DNA from: Pseudocitrobacter faecalis
GTDB taxonomy: Bacteria; Pseudomonadota; Gammaproteobacteria; Enterobacterales; Enterobacteriaceae
Assembly: GCA_003315335.1 (NCBI GenBank)
Contig: QNRL01000007.1
Span: 62,001-126,000 of the forward strand
DNA length: 64,000 nt
Direction of reading: 5' to 3'
Shown: piece by piece, positions 17,369 to 26,840 of the stretch
Layout: each line of letters opens with the position of its first letter
Numbering within the stretch: position 1 is the first letter of the stretch
Position numbers and translations under genes: made by a program
The notes under the pieces: model-generated
What the model saw: the letters and a program-made list of their open reading frames with translations, nothing else
Databases searched by the model: none
What the model was told of the DNA's origin: nothing

Positions 17369-18103
17369 ATGGGGGCAATTTTACAGCTTGAGCACATTGA
17401 GAAAAGCTTTGCCGAACGCACTATTTTGCGCGATATCCACATTCGCCTGGACGAGGGCGAAATCGTCAGCCTGCTGGGTGCCAGCGGCTGCGGCAAAAGT
17501 ACGCTGCTGCGAATTGCAGCCGGGCTGGACACGGATTATCGCGGACGTTGCCTGTATGGCGAAGAGCAGAGCACCCGCCAGGATCACCGTGTCGGCGTGG
17601 TGTTTCAGGAGGCGCGTCTGTTCCCGTGGCTGACCATTGAACAAAATATTGGCTTTGAAGATGACAACCGCGCCGATGAGGCCTGGGTGACGCAGTTGCT
17701 CAACGATGTCGGCCTCAGCAGCCATCGCGGCAAGCTGCCCAAACAGCTCTCCGGCGGACAGGCACAGCGCGTGGCGATTGCGCGCGGGCTGTACGGGCGC
17801 CCGAAGATTTTACTGATGGATGAACCCTTTAGTGCCGTTGACCCGTTCACGCGCATGAACCTGCAAAACCTGGTGCTCAATCTGGCGCGTCAATACGGGA
17901 TTGCGGTGCTGCTGGTGACCCACGATCTGGATGAAGCGTTTTATCTCAGCGATCGGGTGGTCATTTTAGGCGGCGAACCGGGGCGTGTGCTGCGTGATGT
18001 CGCGGTTTCGCTCCCGCATCCGCGTGACCGTAACGCCAGTGAACTCGCCAGCTATCGCAAGAGCGCGCTGGATTTACTGGTCAGTCACCACGCCGTTTCC
18101 TGA
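17369..18103 (+). CDS. aliphatic sulfonate-type ABC transporter ATP-binding protein
   Basis: A 244-residue ATPase of the SsuB type: Walker A GASGCGKST, Q-loop VFQEARLFPW, signature LSGGQAQRVAIARG, Walker B ILLMDEPFSAVD, H-loop LVTHDLDEAF. Its start has GGAGG a few bases upstream, at the end of the permease gene. It powers the SsuAC-like pair before it. Confidence 0.88.
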   Translation: MGAILQLEHIEKSFAERTILRDIHIRLDEGEIVSLLGASGCGKSTLLRIAAGLDTDYRGRCLYGEEQSTRQDHRVGVVFQEARLFPWLTIEQNIGFEDDNRADEAWVTQLLNDVGLSSHRGKLPKQLSGGQAQRVAIARGLYGRPKILLMDEPFSAVDPFTRMNLQNLVLNLARQYGIAVLLVTHDLDEAFYLSDRVVILGGEPGRVLRDVAVSLPHPRDRNASELASYRKSALDLLVSHHAVS

Positions 18104-18158
18104 ATCCTTTTCATGCATTTCTTACCTTTTATCGCCGTGTTGCGAGGGGAGCCCCTTG

Positions 18159-19556
18159 ATGAAAAAACAGATACGACTGAATGCTTTTGAGATGAATTGC
18201 GTCGGGCATCAGGCTTCCGGGTTGTGGCGACATCCGCGCGATCGCGCCTGGCAGTATAAAAATCTCGCCTACTGGACAGAGCTTGCCCGCCTGCTGGAGA
18301 AAGGGCTGTTTGATGGCCTGTTTATCGCCGATGTGATTGGTTATTACGATGTTTATGGCGGTAACACTGAGGCTGCATTGCGTGATGCGGCGCAGATCCC
18401 GCTCAACGATCCCTTACAGCTGATCGCGCCTGTTGCCATGGTCACTGAACATCTGGGGATAGGCGTCACCATTTCGACCAGCTATGAGCATCCTTACACT
18501 TTTGCCCGCCGTCTGGCGACGGCCGATCATCTTTCCGGCGGTCGCGTGGGCTGGAATATCGTGACCTCTTATCTCGACAGCGGCGCGCGCAATACCGGGC
18601 AACAGGCGTTGCTGGAACATGACGCCCGTTACCAGCGCGCCGACGAGTATATGGAGGTGGTGTATAAGCTGCTGGAAGGCAGTTGGGAGCAGGATGCGGT
18701 GGTGCGCGACAAGGAAAAGGGCATTTTTGCCCATCCAGAGAAAGTGCATCCCATTCGTCACCACGGTGAACATTTTCGCGTGCCGGGCGTGCAGATGAGT
18801 GAACCCTCGCCCCAGCGCACACCGCTGCTATTCCAGGCCGGTTCGTCCGGCGCGGGCGTCAACTTTGCGTCTCGCCACGCCGAAAGCGTGTTTGTGAATT
18901 CTCACACCCTTAGCGGCCTGAAGAGTTATGTCGCTTCCCTGCGCGAGCAGGTTATCGCCAACGGGCGACAGGGTAACGATGTGCTGGTCTACACCCTGGT
19001 GACGGTGATTGTGGAAGAGACCGACGAAAAAGCACAGCAAAAATATGAAGAGTATCAACGCTATATCTCACGCCCCGGCGCGCTGGCGTTGATCTCGGGC
19101 TGGACGGGTCTTGATCTCGCTGCGCTGCCGCATGATGTGCCGTATCCGCAATTACCGGAACCGGCTTCAGGGCTGGTGGCGCGTTTTGCCGCGGGCGACA
19201 CCTCGTGGACGCTAAACGATCTTGCTGATTATGGCGCTATCGGCGGCCTGGGGCAGGTCTTCGTGGGATCGGCATCAACCGTCGCGGACAAGCTTCAGCT
19301 GTGGGTCGAAGAGACCGATATCGATGGCTTCAATCTTTCATATGTGGTGGCGCATGAAACCTTTAATGATGTGGTGAAGTGGCTGGTGCCGGAGCTTCAA
19401 AGGCGCGGCGTTTACCGAACGCATTACCCCAAGGGAAAAACGCTGCGGGAAAAAATGTTTGGCCGGGGGCCGCTGCTGCCGGAAAACCATCCGGCGCACG
19501 CCTACCGCGATCCTGCCCGCTATACCGACAACGTCAAGCAAGAGGTAAAACAATGA
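18159..19556 (+). CDS. LLM-class flavin-dependent monooxygenase, NtaA/SnaA/DszA family
   Basis: About 465 residues with the NtaA/DmoA pattern: LNAFEMNCVGHQASGLWRHP at the start, the LSGGRVGWNIVTSYLDSGARN segment and LLFQAGSSGAGVNFASRHAE in the phosphate/flavin site. These enzymes use FMNH2 from a separate reductase to oxidise sulfides, sulfones or aminopolycarboxylates; DszA and DmoA cleave C-S bonds. The ATG at 18159 follows GAGGGGA. Its stop overlaps the next start (ATGA). No flavin reductase gene is in this operon, so reduced flavin must come from elsewhere. Confidence 0.85.
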   Translation: MKKQIRLNAFEMNCVGHQASGLWRHPRDRAWQYKNLAYWTELARLLEKGLFDGLFIADVIGYYDVYGGNTEAALRDAAQIPLNDPLQLIAPVAMVTEHLGIGVTISTSYEHPYTFARRLATADHLSGGRVGWNIVTSYLDSGARNTGQQALLEHDARYQRADEYMEVVYKLLEGSWEQDAVVRDKEKGIFAHPEKVHPIRHHGEHFRVPGVQMSEPSPQRTPLLFQAGSSGAGVNFASRHAESVFVNSHTLSGLKSYVASLREQVIANGRQGNDVLVYTLVTVIVEETDEKAQQKYEEYQRYISRPGALALISGWTGLDLAALPHDVPYPQLPEPASGLVARFAAGDTSWTLNDLADYGAIGGLGQVFVGSASTVADKLQLWVEETDIDGFNLSYVVAHETFNDVVKWLVPELQRRGVYRTHYPKGKTLREKMFGRGPLLPENHPAHAYRDPARYTDNVKQEVKQ

Positions 19557-20770
19557 CCGCATTCTGGACGCTACAGACCAATGATAACGATCCGCAATAC
19601 GCCGCACTGGCAGAAACCTTTCGCCCGGTATTTGCGCGGATTCGCGAAGGTGCACAGGCCCGTGAGCAGCAGCGAGAACTGCTGTTTGAACCGCTACAGT
19701 GGCTCAAAGCCGTGCGCTTCGGCGCGCTGCGCGTGCCAGTCTCGGCGGGAGGCTATGGGGCCAGCTTGCCACACTTTTTTGCGCTGCTGACTGAGCTTTC
19801 TGCCGCCGATTCCAATATTACTCAGGCGCTGCGAGGGCATTTCGGGTTTGTCGAAAGTGTTCTGGCGTCTACGGATGTCGGGAAACAATCGCGCTGGTTT
19901 GCCCGACTTTCTCAGGGAGATTGGGTCGGCAACGCCTGGAGTGAGCCGGGTGATGCGAAGCAGGGGACGTTCACAACTCAGATTGTGCGTGAGGGCGAAC
20001 ACTATCGCCTGAACGGTAAAAAATATTACACCACCGGTTCGCTGTATGCCGACTGGATCAACACCGGCGTCAGCGATGAGCAGGGCGTGTGGGTCAATGT
20101 GGTGGTGAATCGCCATGCGGATGGGGTGACGGTAGAAGATGACTGGGACGGTTTTGGTCAGCGCCTCACCGCCAGCGGCACCACGCTGTTTGCCGATGCA
20201 CCCGTGCTGGCAGAAGAGTTGACGCGCCATGAATCGGCGACGTCCTACGATCCTGCGTTCTATCAACTGGTGCATCTCGCGACATTAACCGGCATTGGTC
20301 TGGCGGCCGCACAGGATGTGGCACAGGCGGTACGTACCCGCACGCGCAGCTACTCCCACGGCAACGGCCCGCGCGCGGCGCAGGATCCGCAGATCTTGCA
20401 GGTCGTGGGTGAGGTTTACAGTGCTGTGTATGGCGCAAATGCCATTGTGGCGCAGGGTGCCCGCGCCTTGCAGCAGGCGTTTGAGGCTATCGGACATGCC
20501 GAGGCGGCGGACAACGCCAATCAACAGGCGGAACTGGAGATCGCCCAGGGGCAAACGGTGGTGTCTGCGTTAATTCTTGATGCGGTAACGCGTCTTTTTG
20601 ATGCGCTTGGTGCATCGGCAACGTCCTCAGCACAGGGATTGGATCGCTACTGGCGAAATGCGCGCACGCTGGTTTCGCATAATCCGCGCGTTTATAAGGC
20701 GCGCATCGTAGGGGATTACGCCGTGAACGGCACTCCGCCGGGGTATCAGTGGCGAATTGGTACGGCGTGA
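19553..20770 (+). CDS. acyl-CoA dehydrogenase-like flavoprotein, DszC/SfnB type (first copy)
   Basis: A 405-residue protein of the acyl-CoA dehydrogenase fold. It has FGALRVPVSAGGYGASLPHF, WVGNAWSEPGDAKQGTF, the LNGKKYYTTGSLYADW loop and the C-terminal DRYWRNARTLVSHNPRVYK. The last pattern is typical of DszC/SfnB monooxygenases, where His/Arg replace the dehydrogenase base. It likely uses reduced flavin to oxygenate a sulfur compound before the LLM enzyme acts. It is translationally coupled to that gene by ATGA. A REP pair follows before the second copy. Confidence 0.82.
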   Translation: MTAFWTLQTNDNDPQYAALAETFRPVFARIREGAQAREQQRELLFEPLQWLKAVRFGALRVPVSAGGYGASLPHFFALLTELSAADSNITQALRGHFGFVESVLASTDVGKQSRWFARLSQGDWVGNAWSEPGDAKQGTFTTQIVREGEHYRLNGKKYYTTGSLYADWINTGVSDEQGVWVNVVVNRHADGVTVEDDWDGFGQRLTASGTTLFADAPVLAEELTRHESATSYDPAFYQLVHLATLTGIGLAAAQDVAQAVRTRTRSYSHGNGPRAAQDPQILQVVGEVYSAVYGANAIVAQGARALQQAFEAIGHAEAADNANQQAELEIAQGQTVVSALILDAVTRLFDALGASATSSAQGLDRYWRNARTLVSHNPRVYKARIVGDYAVNGTPPGYQWRIGTA

Positions 20771-20776
20771 TTGATT

Positions 20777-20940
20777 GCCGGGGGCGCTGCGCTTGCCCGG
20801 CCTACAACGGCTCAAACCCCCGTAGGCCTGATAAGCGCAGCGCATCAGGCGCAGTTCGGCGCTGTTGCCGGGGGCGCTTCGCTTGCCCGGCCTACAACGG
20901 ATGAAGTCCCCGTAGGCCTGATAAGCGCAGCGCATCAGGC
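20777..20940. repeat. two REP/BIME units inside the sulfur operon
   Basis: Two units of about 85 bp, each with a GCCGGGGGCGC module and an inverted GCATCAGGC module, lie between the two acyl-CoA-dehydrogenase-like genes. They are the same REP flavour as the pair at 4464-4626. They may stabilise the upstream message or reduce transcription of the downstream genes. Confidence 0.85.
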
Positions 20941-20970
20941 AAGGACAGCAACCACCAAGAGAACAGAAGC

Positions 20971-22182
20971 ATGTCAGAAGAAAATGATACACAGCGCATA
21001 CCTCGCGCTCACCTTATTCAAAGCGATGATGAAGCGATAGCCATCGCTCATGAAATCGCGGCATATCTGCAAACGGGCGCATCGGAACGTGACCAGACAG
21101 GGATTGTGCCTCCTGAGGTTGTTGATACATTTTCCAACAGCGGGCTATGGGGCATTACCGTTCCCCGCCGGTGGGGCGGAGCGGAAGTCTCTGCCGTGAC
21201 GCTTGCGAAGGTGATTGCCATTATTTCGGCGGCAGATCCCTCGCTGGGGCAGATTCCCCAGAATCATTACTGTCTGCTGGAAGACATTCGTTTGCAGGGG
21301 AGCGACGATCAGCAGCAATTCTTTTTTTCCCTTGTGTTACAGGGCTACCGCTTCGCCAATGCGCTTTCGGAAACGGGCGGAAAAACGGTGCAGGATATCC
21401 AGACCCGCTTGACGCGCACGCCCGAAGGTTTACGTATTAACGGACGAAAAGGTTACTGCACCGGCTCGCTGTATGCCCACTGGCTGGGTGTGCTGGCACT
21501 GGATGAAGAGGGACTAACACAACTGGCGTTCGTACCACGCAATACCCCCGGTCTGACGGTAATCAATGACTGGCAGTGCATCGGACAACGTAATACGTCC
21601 AGCGGTACCGTTCTGGCAGAGAATCTGGCGGTAGAGGCGTTTCATCTGATTCCCTCCTGGAAATCTTATGCTACGCCGACTCTTGCCGGGCCGTTTGCCC
21701 AGTTGACGACGGCCGCGATCGATGCAGGGATTGCTCGCGCCGCGCTCAATGATACCGTGCAGTTTGTCACGACCTTTGCCCGCCCGTGGATTGACGCGGG
21801 AGTGGAACAGGCAGGAGACGATCCCCTTACCATTTATCAGATTGGCGCACTGGATAGCCGACTTGCCGCCGCCGATGCACTGCTCGAGAAAGCAGGAGAA
21901 GTGCTCGATCTTTATAAACATGATCTTAGTGAAGAGACCGTTGCCCGGGCTTCTGTTGCCGTCGCGCGCGCCAAAATATTTACCACCGAAGCCGCGCTGG
22001 AAGCGGCGAGTCGCCTGTTTGAACTGGGTGGCACGCGTTCAACGCACCCGCGTTATAACTTCGATCGCCACTGGCGTAATGGCCGCGTTCATACGCTACA
22101 CGACCCGGTGCGTTGGAAGTATCACCTGCTCGGTAATTGGGTGCTGAACGGTAAGCGCCCACCGCGTCACGACTGGAACTGA
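20971..22182 (+). CDS. acyl-CoA dehydrogenase-like flavoprotein, SfnB type (second copy)
   Basis: A 403-residue paralogue of the preceding flavoprotein. It has LWGITVPRRWGGAEVSAVTL, FANALSETGGKTVQDIQTRL, INGRKGYCTGSLYAHWLG and the terminal DRHWRNGRVHTLHDPVRWKY. The sequence is clearly divergent from the first copy, so the two probably act on different intermediates rather than being a recent duplication. SfnB-type proteins serve sulfur acquisition from sulfones. The methionine-type permease gene follows 10 bases later. Confidence 0.82.
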   Translation: MSEENDTQRIPRAHLIQSDDEAIAIAHEIAAYLQTGASERDQTGIVPPEVVDTFSNSGLWGITVPRRWGGAEVSAVTLAKVIAIISAADPSLGQIPQNHYCLLEDIRLQGSDDQQQFFFSLVLQGYRFANALSETGGKTVQDIQTRLTRTPEGLRINGRKGYCTGSLYAHWLGVLALDEEGLTQLAFVPRNTPGLTVINDWQCIGQRNTSSGTVLAENLAVEAFHLIPSWKSYATPTLAGPFAQLTTAAIDAGIARAALNDTVQFVTTFARPWIDAGVEQAGDDPLTIYQIGALDSRLAAADALLEKAGEVLDLYKHDLSEETVARASVAVARAKIFTTEAALEAASRLFELGGTRSTHPRYNFDRHWRNGRVHTLHDPVRWKYHLLGNWVLNGKRPPRHDWN

Positions 22183-22192
22183 GGAGCGCGAA

Positions 22193-22858
22193 ATGCTGGC
22201 GTTTCTGGCGCAAATTGACTGGCCCGACGTGGCTGAAGCCGGTATCGATACGTTGACGATGTTGGCCTGGGCGTTGGGCTTTACGGTGCTGATTGGCTTG
22301 CCGCTGGGTGTGATTCTCTATCTTACTGGACAGCCACGTTTGCTCTACGCGCCGTTGCTGCATCGCACGTTGTCGTTACTGGTGAACATAATGCGATCGC
22401 TGCCGTTCATCATTTTGCTGATTGTGATGATCCCGCTCACCACGCTGATAACCGGAACCTCGCTGGGTGTACAAGGCACGATCCCCCCGCTCGTTGCCGG
22501 ATGTGCGCCGTTTTTTGCCCGCCTGGTTGAAACCTCGCTGCGCGAAGTGGATCACGGTCTGGTAGAGGCAAGTTGGGCGATGGGGGGCAATACCTGGCAA
22601 CTCATCTGGCATACCCTGCTGCCGGAGTCGCGGCCCGGTTTGATAGCGGCTGTCACGGTCACCGCCATTGTGCTGGTTGATTACACCTCCATGGCTGGCG
22701 TTATTGGCGGCGGTGGGTTGGGGGATTTAGCTATTCGCTTTGGTTATCAACGTTTTCAAACAGACGTGATGGTGGTGACGGTCGTGCTACTGATTGCGTT
22801 AGTGCAGATTTTACAAATGAGCGGTGACCGTCTGGTACGCCGAATGAGTCGAAAATAG
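22193..22858 (+). CDS. methionine-type ABC transporter permease (MetI family)
   Basis: A 221-residue membrane protein of the MetI family, with the coupling segment EASWAMGGNTWQLIWHTLLPESRPGL and the conserved VDYTSMAGVIGGGGLGDLAIRFGYQRF close to E. coli MetI. Gene order here is permease, binding protein, ATPase, unlike metNIQ. It lies in the sulfur operon, so a methionine-related sulfur compound is a plausible cargo. Confidence 0.87.
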   Translation: MLAFLAQIDWPDVAEAGIDTLTMLAWALGFTVLIGLPLGVILYLTGQPRLLYAPLLHRTLSLLVNIMRSLPFIILLIVMIPLTTLITGTSLGVQGTIPPLVAGCAPFFARLVETSLREVDHGLVEASWAMGGNTWQLIWHTLLPESRPGLIAAVTVTAIVLVDYTSMAGVIGGGGLGDLAIRFGYQRFQTDVMVVTVVLLIALVQILQMSGDRLVRRMSRK

Positions 22859-22880
22859 AGTATTTAACGGATTGATAAAA

Positions 22881-23654
22881 ATGAAAAAAACATTAATTGC
22901 CAGCCTGCTGGCGCTGTTTTCTGTCTCTGCGCTGGCGAATGAAACCTTAACGGTGGGCGCCACGCCGGTGCCGCACGCCGAGATTCTGGAATTTGTAAAA
23001 CCGGAACTGGCGAAGCAGGGCGTGGATTTAAAGATTAAAGTGTTTAATGACTTTATTCAGCCGAACCAGCAATTGGCCGAGAAAAATCTCGATGCCAACT
23101 ACTATCAATATCGTCCGTTCCTCGATGATTACAATAAAACCCGTCACACCAATCTGGTGCCGGTTGTGGGGGTGCACATTGAACCGTTCGGCGCGTATTC
23201 GAGTAAATATAAGACCGTGAAAGATCTGCCTGAGGGGGCCACTATCGCCATTCCTAACGATCCGGTTAATACGGGGCGTGCGCTGGTGTTACTCAGTGAA
23301 GCGGGTCTGATTACCCTGAAAAATCCGCAGGATCCGCAGTCAGCGGAAAAAGATATTACCGCCAATCCGCATCACTTTAAAATTCGCCCGCTTGAAGGCG
23401 CAATGCTGGCACGCGCAGTAAATCAGGTTGACCTTGCTTTTATCTTTGCGAACTATGCACTGGAAGCCGGCATTGATACCGATAAAGCGTTAATTGTTGA
23501 AAAGGGAAAAAGTCTGTACGTCGAATATCTGGTGGCACGTCCGGACGATGTTAACGATCCCGGTATCCAGAAACTGGCAAAAGCGCTTAATTCCCCGGAA
23601 GTCCGTCAGTTTATCCTGACGCGCTATCAGGGAAAAATCATGCCTGGGTTTTAA
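22881..23654 (+). CDS. methionine-type ABC transporter binding protein (MetQ/NlpA family)
   Basis: About 257 residues with signal peptide MKKTLIASLLALFSVSALA. There is no lipobox cysteine at the cleavage site, so it is probably a soluble periplasmic protein, unlike lipoprotein MetQ. NETLTVGATPVPHAEILEFVKP and NYYQYRPFLDDYNKT are typical of the family. I choose the ATG at 22881 over the TTG at 22872. It works with the flanking permease and ATPase. Confidence 0.87.
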   Translation: MKKTLIASLLALFSVSALANETLTVGATPVPHAEILEFVKPELAKQGVDLKIKVFNDFIQPNQQLAEKNLDANYYQYRPFLDDYNKTRHTNLVPVVGVHIEPFGAYSSKYKTVKDLPEGATIAIPNDPVNTGRALVLLSEAGLITLKNPQDPQSAEKDITANPHHFKIRPLEGAMLARAVNQVDLAFIFANYALEAGIDTDKALIVEKGKSLYVEYLVARPDDVNDPGIQKLAKALNSPEVRQFILTRYQGKIMPGF

Positions 23655-23666
23655 GAGGGTAATCGG

Positions 23667-24677
23667 ATGAGCGTGACACAATCGACGCCCGAAATACAAC
23701 TTCGCGGCGTTAGCAAAACCTATGCTAATGGGGTGAAAGCCCTGGATAATATCGAACTGGATATTTATGCCGGAGACATTTTTGGCATCATTGGCCGCAG
23801 TGGCGCGGGGAAATCGACGTTACTGCGTTTGTTTAACGGCCTTGAGCAGGCCGACAGTGGCGATATCACTATTCATGGTGTGTCTGTTACAGGTAAACGG
23901 TCACAATTGCGCGATTTACGTCGCCGCGTGGCGATGATATTTCAGCACTTTAATTTGATGTCGACCAAAACGGTGGCGCAGAACGTTGAGCTGCCGCTGC
24001 GTATGGCCGGAATACCTGCACAAGAACGCCGGCAACGGGTGGACGAGATTTTGCGTCTGGTAGGCCTGGAATCACTTCGTGACAGCTGGCCGTCACGGCT
24101 TTCTGGCGGGCAAAAGCAGCGAGCCGGTATTGCTCGCGCCCTGGTCATGCAGCCGGAAATCTTACTTTGCGATGAAGCCACTTCAGCGCTGGACCCGGAA
24201 AATACCCTCGCGGTGCTAACACTGCTGAAAGAGATCAATCAGCGGCTTGGGCTGACTATCATTCTGATTACCCACGAAATGGACGTGATTCGCACACTCT
24301 GCGATCGGGTGGCGGTTATTGAGAAAGGGCAAATCGTAGAGCAGGGGGAGGTGTGGCGTGTCTTTGGCGATCCGCAGCACGAGGTGACCCGAGGGATGCT
24401 CGGAACGTTGCATCATGGCCGCGCAGAAAGCGGTACTCAGGTGGAGGACGGTCAGCAACTTATTACTCTGCATTTTAATGGTGTCAGCGGGCTGGAGCCT
24501 GATCTCCAGCACATTACTCGCGTGCTGGGAGGCAACGCTCGGTTGGTTTACAGCAGTTGTGAGCCGATTCAGGGCCGGGTTGTCGGGCAGCTAAAAATTC
24601 GACTGGATACGCCGATGACGCGGGAGGTGTTGCGCCTGGCGGAGCAGGTAGCAGACAGGATTGCCATTCACGAATAG
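23667..24677 (+). CDS. methionine-type ABC transporter ATP-binding protein (MetN family)
   Basis: A 336-residue protein: an ABC domain (Walker A GRSGAGKST, signature LSGGQKQRAGIARA, Walker B ILLCDEATSALDP, H-loop LITHEMDVI) followed by a C-terminal regulatory NIL/ACT-like domain from about residue 265. In MetN that domain binds methionine and inhibits transport. Its presence suggests feedback by a methionine-like ligand. It is the last gene of the sulfur operon. Confidence 0.88.
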   Translation: MSVTQSTPEIQLRGVSKTYANGVKALDNIELDIYAGDIFGIIGRSGAGKSTLLRLFNGLEQADSGDITIHGVSVTGKRSQLRDLRRRVAMIFQHFNLMSTKTVAQNVELPLRMAGIPAQERRQRVDEILRLVGLESLRDSWPSRLSGGQKQRAGIARALVMQPEILLCDEATSALDPENTLAVLTLLKEINQRLGLTIILITHEMDVIRTLCDRVAVIEKGQIVEQGEVWRVFGDPQHEVTRGMLGTLHHGRAESGTQVEDGQQLITLHFNGVSGLEPDLQHITRVLGGNARLVYSSCEPIQGRVVGQLKIRLDTPMTREVLRLAEQVADRIAIHE

Positions 24678-24774
24678 CGCGGCATTGACTGTCGTCCCAG
24701 GAGGTGACGCGGTCAATCAGTTAGCAAGGTGAGTGCACAGTTCATTCCAGTAGGTTTCGCGGATAAGACGTTTC

Positions 24775-24942
24775 TCAGCGTGCTTTGTCACGGAACCACT
24801 CCGGCTCAATATTGGCAACATCAACGCCGTACAAGCTCGCGACCGGGAGCACTGATTCAATAACGCGCTCCACGCTATGTTCATCGGACCCCAGCCATAT
24901 TTGTTGCAGACGCTGCAAAAGCGCTGTTAGCAATATTTTCAT
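24775..24942 (-). CDS. small hypothetical protein
   Basis: The 55-residue frame starts MKILLTALLQRLQQIWLGSD and ends with EPEWFRDKAR. GGAG lies 6 bases before the ATG at 24942, which supports translation and this start over 24960. The N-terminus is an amphipathic helix. It sits antisense between the methionine-type and the amino-acid transporter operons. I do not recognise the family. Confidence 0.5.
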   Translation of the reverse strand: MKILLTALLQRLQQIWLGSDEHSVERVIESVLPVASLYGVDVANIEPEWFRDKAR

Positions 24943-25192
24943 TCTTTTCTCCAACGTCATTTTAACCGTATAAAAACAGTAAACCCCCTTCCTTTAAAAA
25001 GATGAAATAACAATATTGGCTGACCTTTTGCGATAACTGGCATTAGATTTTGTTAATTCATTTACCTTCATATAACAATGTTTTCACTAATATTTTTTTG
25101 CTCTTGATAATAAAGATTCGTTATTTGGTGAGAGCGAAAGCTTATGGGAGCGTAACAGCACACAACAAAAACAGGGATATCGGAGAAAAACT

Positions 25193-26020
25193 ATGGCACT
25201 GAAATTACATACCGCACAGACGCTGGCAATATTTGTCGGGCTGGCCTTCAGTACACTGGCGGCTATTCCGGCGCAGGCCGACCAGCTGGCAGATATTAAA
25301 GCCAAAGGCGTGGTGAAAGTGGCAACCTTTGACGCCAATCCACCGTTTGGCTCCGTCGATGCCAAAACCCATGAGCTGGTGGGGTATGACATTGATTTTG
25401 CTAAAGCACTGGCAAAATCACTGGGCGTGAAACTGGAACTGGTGGCGACCAACCCGGCTAACCGCATTCCGCTACTGCAATCGGGCAAGGCAGACCTCAT
25501 CGTTGCGGATATCACCATTACCCCGGAACGTGCGCAGGTAATTGATTTCTCAACGCCTTATTTCGTGACCGGCCAGCAGTTCCTGGTGCCAGCGGCGTCT
25601 GGCGATAAACTGGATGATTACAGCAAAGCGCGCATTGGTGCGGTAAAAGGCACTACCGGCGAACAGACGTTGCATCAGCGTTATCCGCAGGCGCGCGTGC
25701 TTTCCTATGACGATATTCCGCTGGCGCTTACCGCACTGCGCAACGGCAATGTTCAGGCGATAACGCAGGACAGTACCATTCTGGCGGGGCTGCTGGGAGA
25801 AGCGCCGGATAAAGCGAAATTCAAAATTATCCCGGATTTACTGAGCAAAGAAGAGATTGGCGTCGGCGTAAAAAAAGGCGAACCCGCGCTGTTAAAAGCG
25901 GTGAATGATGAACTGGTGAGCCTGGAAAAATCGGGCGAAGCGGTGAAAATTTACGACACTTGGTTTGGCCCGGCGACGAAAGCGCCACAGCCACGTTCCT
26001 TTACCATAGAAGCAAAATAA
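25193..26020 (+). CDS. polar amino-acid ABC transporter, periplasmic binding protein
   Basis: A 275-residue protein of the family-3 solute binding fold. The signal peptide is cleaved after AQA, and the mature start KGVVKVATFDANPPFGSVDAKTHELVGYDIDFAKAL contains the ligand-contact pattern. LIVADITITPERAQVIDFSTPYF is the usual hinge motif. The ligand is a polar amino acid (glutamate, glutamine or cyst(e)ine type); it cannot be decided from sequence here. The 250 AT-rich bases before it (24943-25192) should contain the promoter. The ATPase gene follows after one base. Confidence 0.87.
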   Translation: MALKLHTAQTLAIFVGLAFSTLAAIPAQADQLADIKAKGVVKVATFDANPPFGSVDAKTHELVGYDIDFAKALAKSLGVKLELVATNPANRIPLLQSGKADLIVADITITPERAQVIDFSTPYFVTGQQFLVPAASGDKLDDYSKARIGAVKGTTGEQTLHQRYPQARVLSYDDIPLALTALRNGNVQAITQDSTILAGLLGEAPDKAKFKIIPDLLSKEEIGVGVKKGEPALLKAVNDELVSLEKSGEAVKIYDTWFGPATKAPQPRSFTIEAK

Positions 26021-26021
26021 T

Positions 26022-26840
26022 ATGTTGTCGGCGTTATTCTCTCGTTCCGCGGCGAAGGCCGCGGATTTCTCTCATCTTCAGCAAGCGAGCGTGCAGTTTC
26101 GTCAGGCGGTGAAAAGCTATGGCGACCATCGTGTGCTGAACGGTATCGATTTAACCATTAATGCCGGGGAAGTCGTGGCGATTTTGGGGCCATCAGGCTC
26201 AGGGAAATCGACGCTGATTCGCCTGATAAACCAACTGGAAAATCTGAGCGGTGGTGAAATTCTGATTGATGGTAAAGCGACCTCTCAACTCACGGGTAAC
26301 GCACTGCGTCAGTTACGCAGCCGGATTGGCTTTGTTTTTCAGCAATTTAACCTCTACGCCCACCTGACGGCCCAACAAAATATCATGCTGGCGCTGGAGA
26401 AAGTGCATGGCTGGTCACATGCCAAAGCCGAAACCAGGGCGCTGGAACTGCTGCGCAAGGTCGGGCTGGAAGAGAAAGCTGACCATATGCCCTCACAGCT
26501 TTCCGGCGGCCAGCAACAACGCGTCGCGATTGCCCGCGCACTCTCATCCTCACCGCAGATTATTTTATTCGATGAACCGACGTCGGCGCTGGATCCCGAA
26601 ATGATCGGCGAAGTGTTGCAGGTCATGCAGTCGCTGGCACACAGCGGCATTACGATGATTGTGGTGACGCACGAAATGCAGTTTGCGCGTGAAATCGCTG
26701 ACCGGGTGGTGTTTATCGATGGTGGTGATGTGCTGGAAGTCGCGCCGCCGGCGACGTTCTTTGCGCGGCCACAGCATCCCCGCGCCGTGCAGTTCCTGCA
26801 AAAAGTGCTCGATCCGCTGCATCAGGAGCGTGCCGAGTGA
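26022..26840 (+). CDS. polar amino-acid ABC transporter ATP-binding protein (GlnQ/GltL type)
   Basis: A 272-residue ATPase with Walker A GPSGSGKST, Q-loop VFQQFNLYAHL, signature LSGGQQQRVAIARA, Walker B IILFDEPTSALDPEM and H-loop VVTHEMQFAREIADRV, all typical of GlnQ/GltL. An N-terminal extension of about 25 residues is present. Its stop overlaps the permease start (GTGA). Confidence 0.9.
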   Translation: MLSALFSRSAAKAADFSHLQQASVQFRQAVKSYGDHRVLNGIDLTINAGEVVAILGPSGSGKSTLIRLINQLENLSGGEILIDGKATSQLTGNALRQLRSRIGFVFQQFNLYAHLTAQQNIMLALEKVHGWSHAKAETRALELLRKVGLEEKADHMPSQLSGGQQQRVAIARALSSSPQIILFDEPTSALDPEMIGEVLQVMQSLAHSGITMIVVTHEMQFAREIADRVVFIDGGDVLEVAPPATFFARPQHPRAVQFLQKVLDPLHQERAE

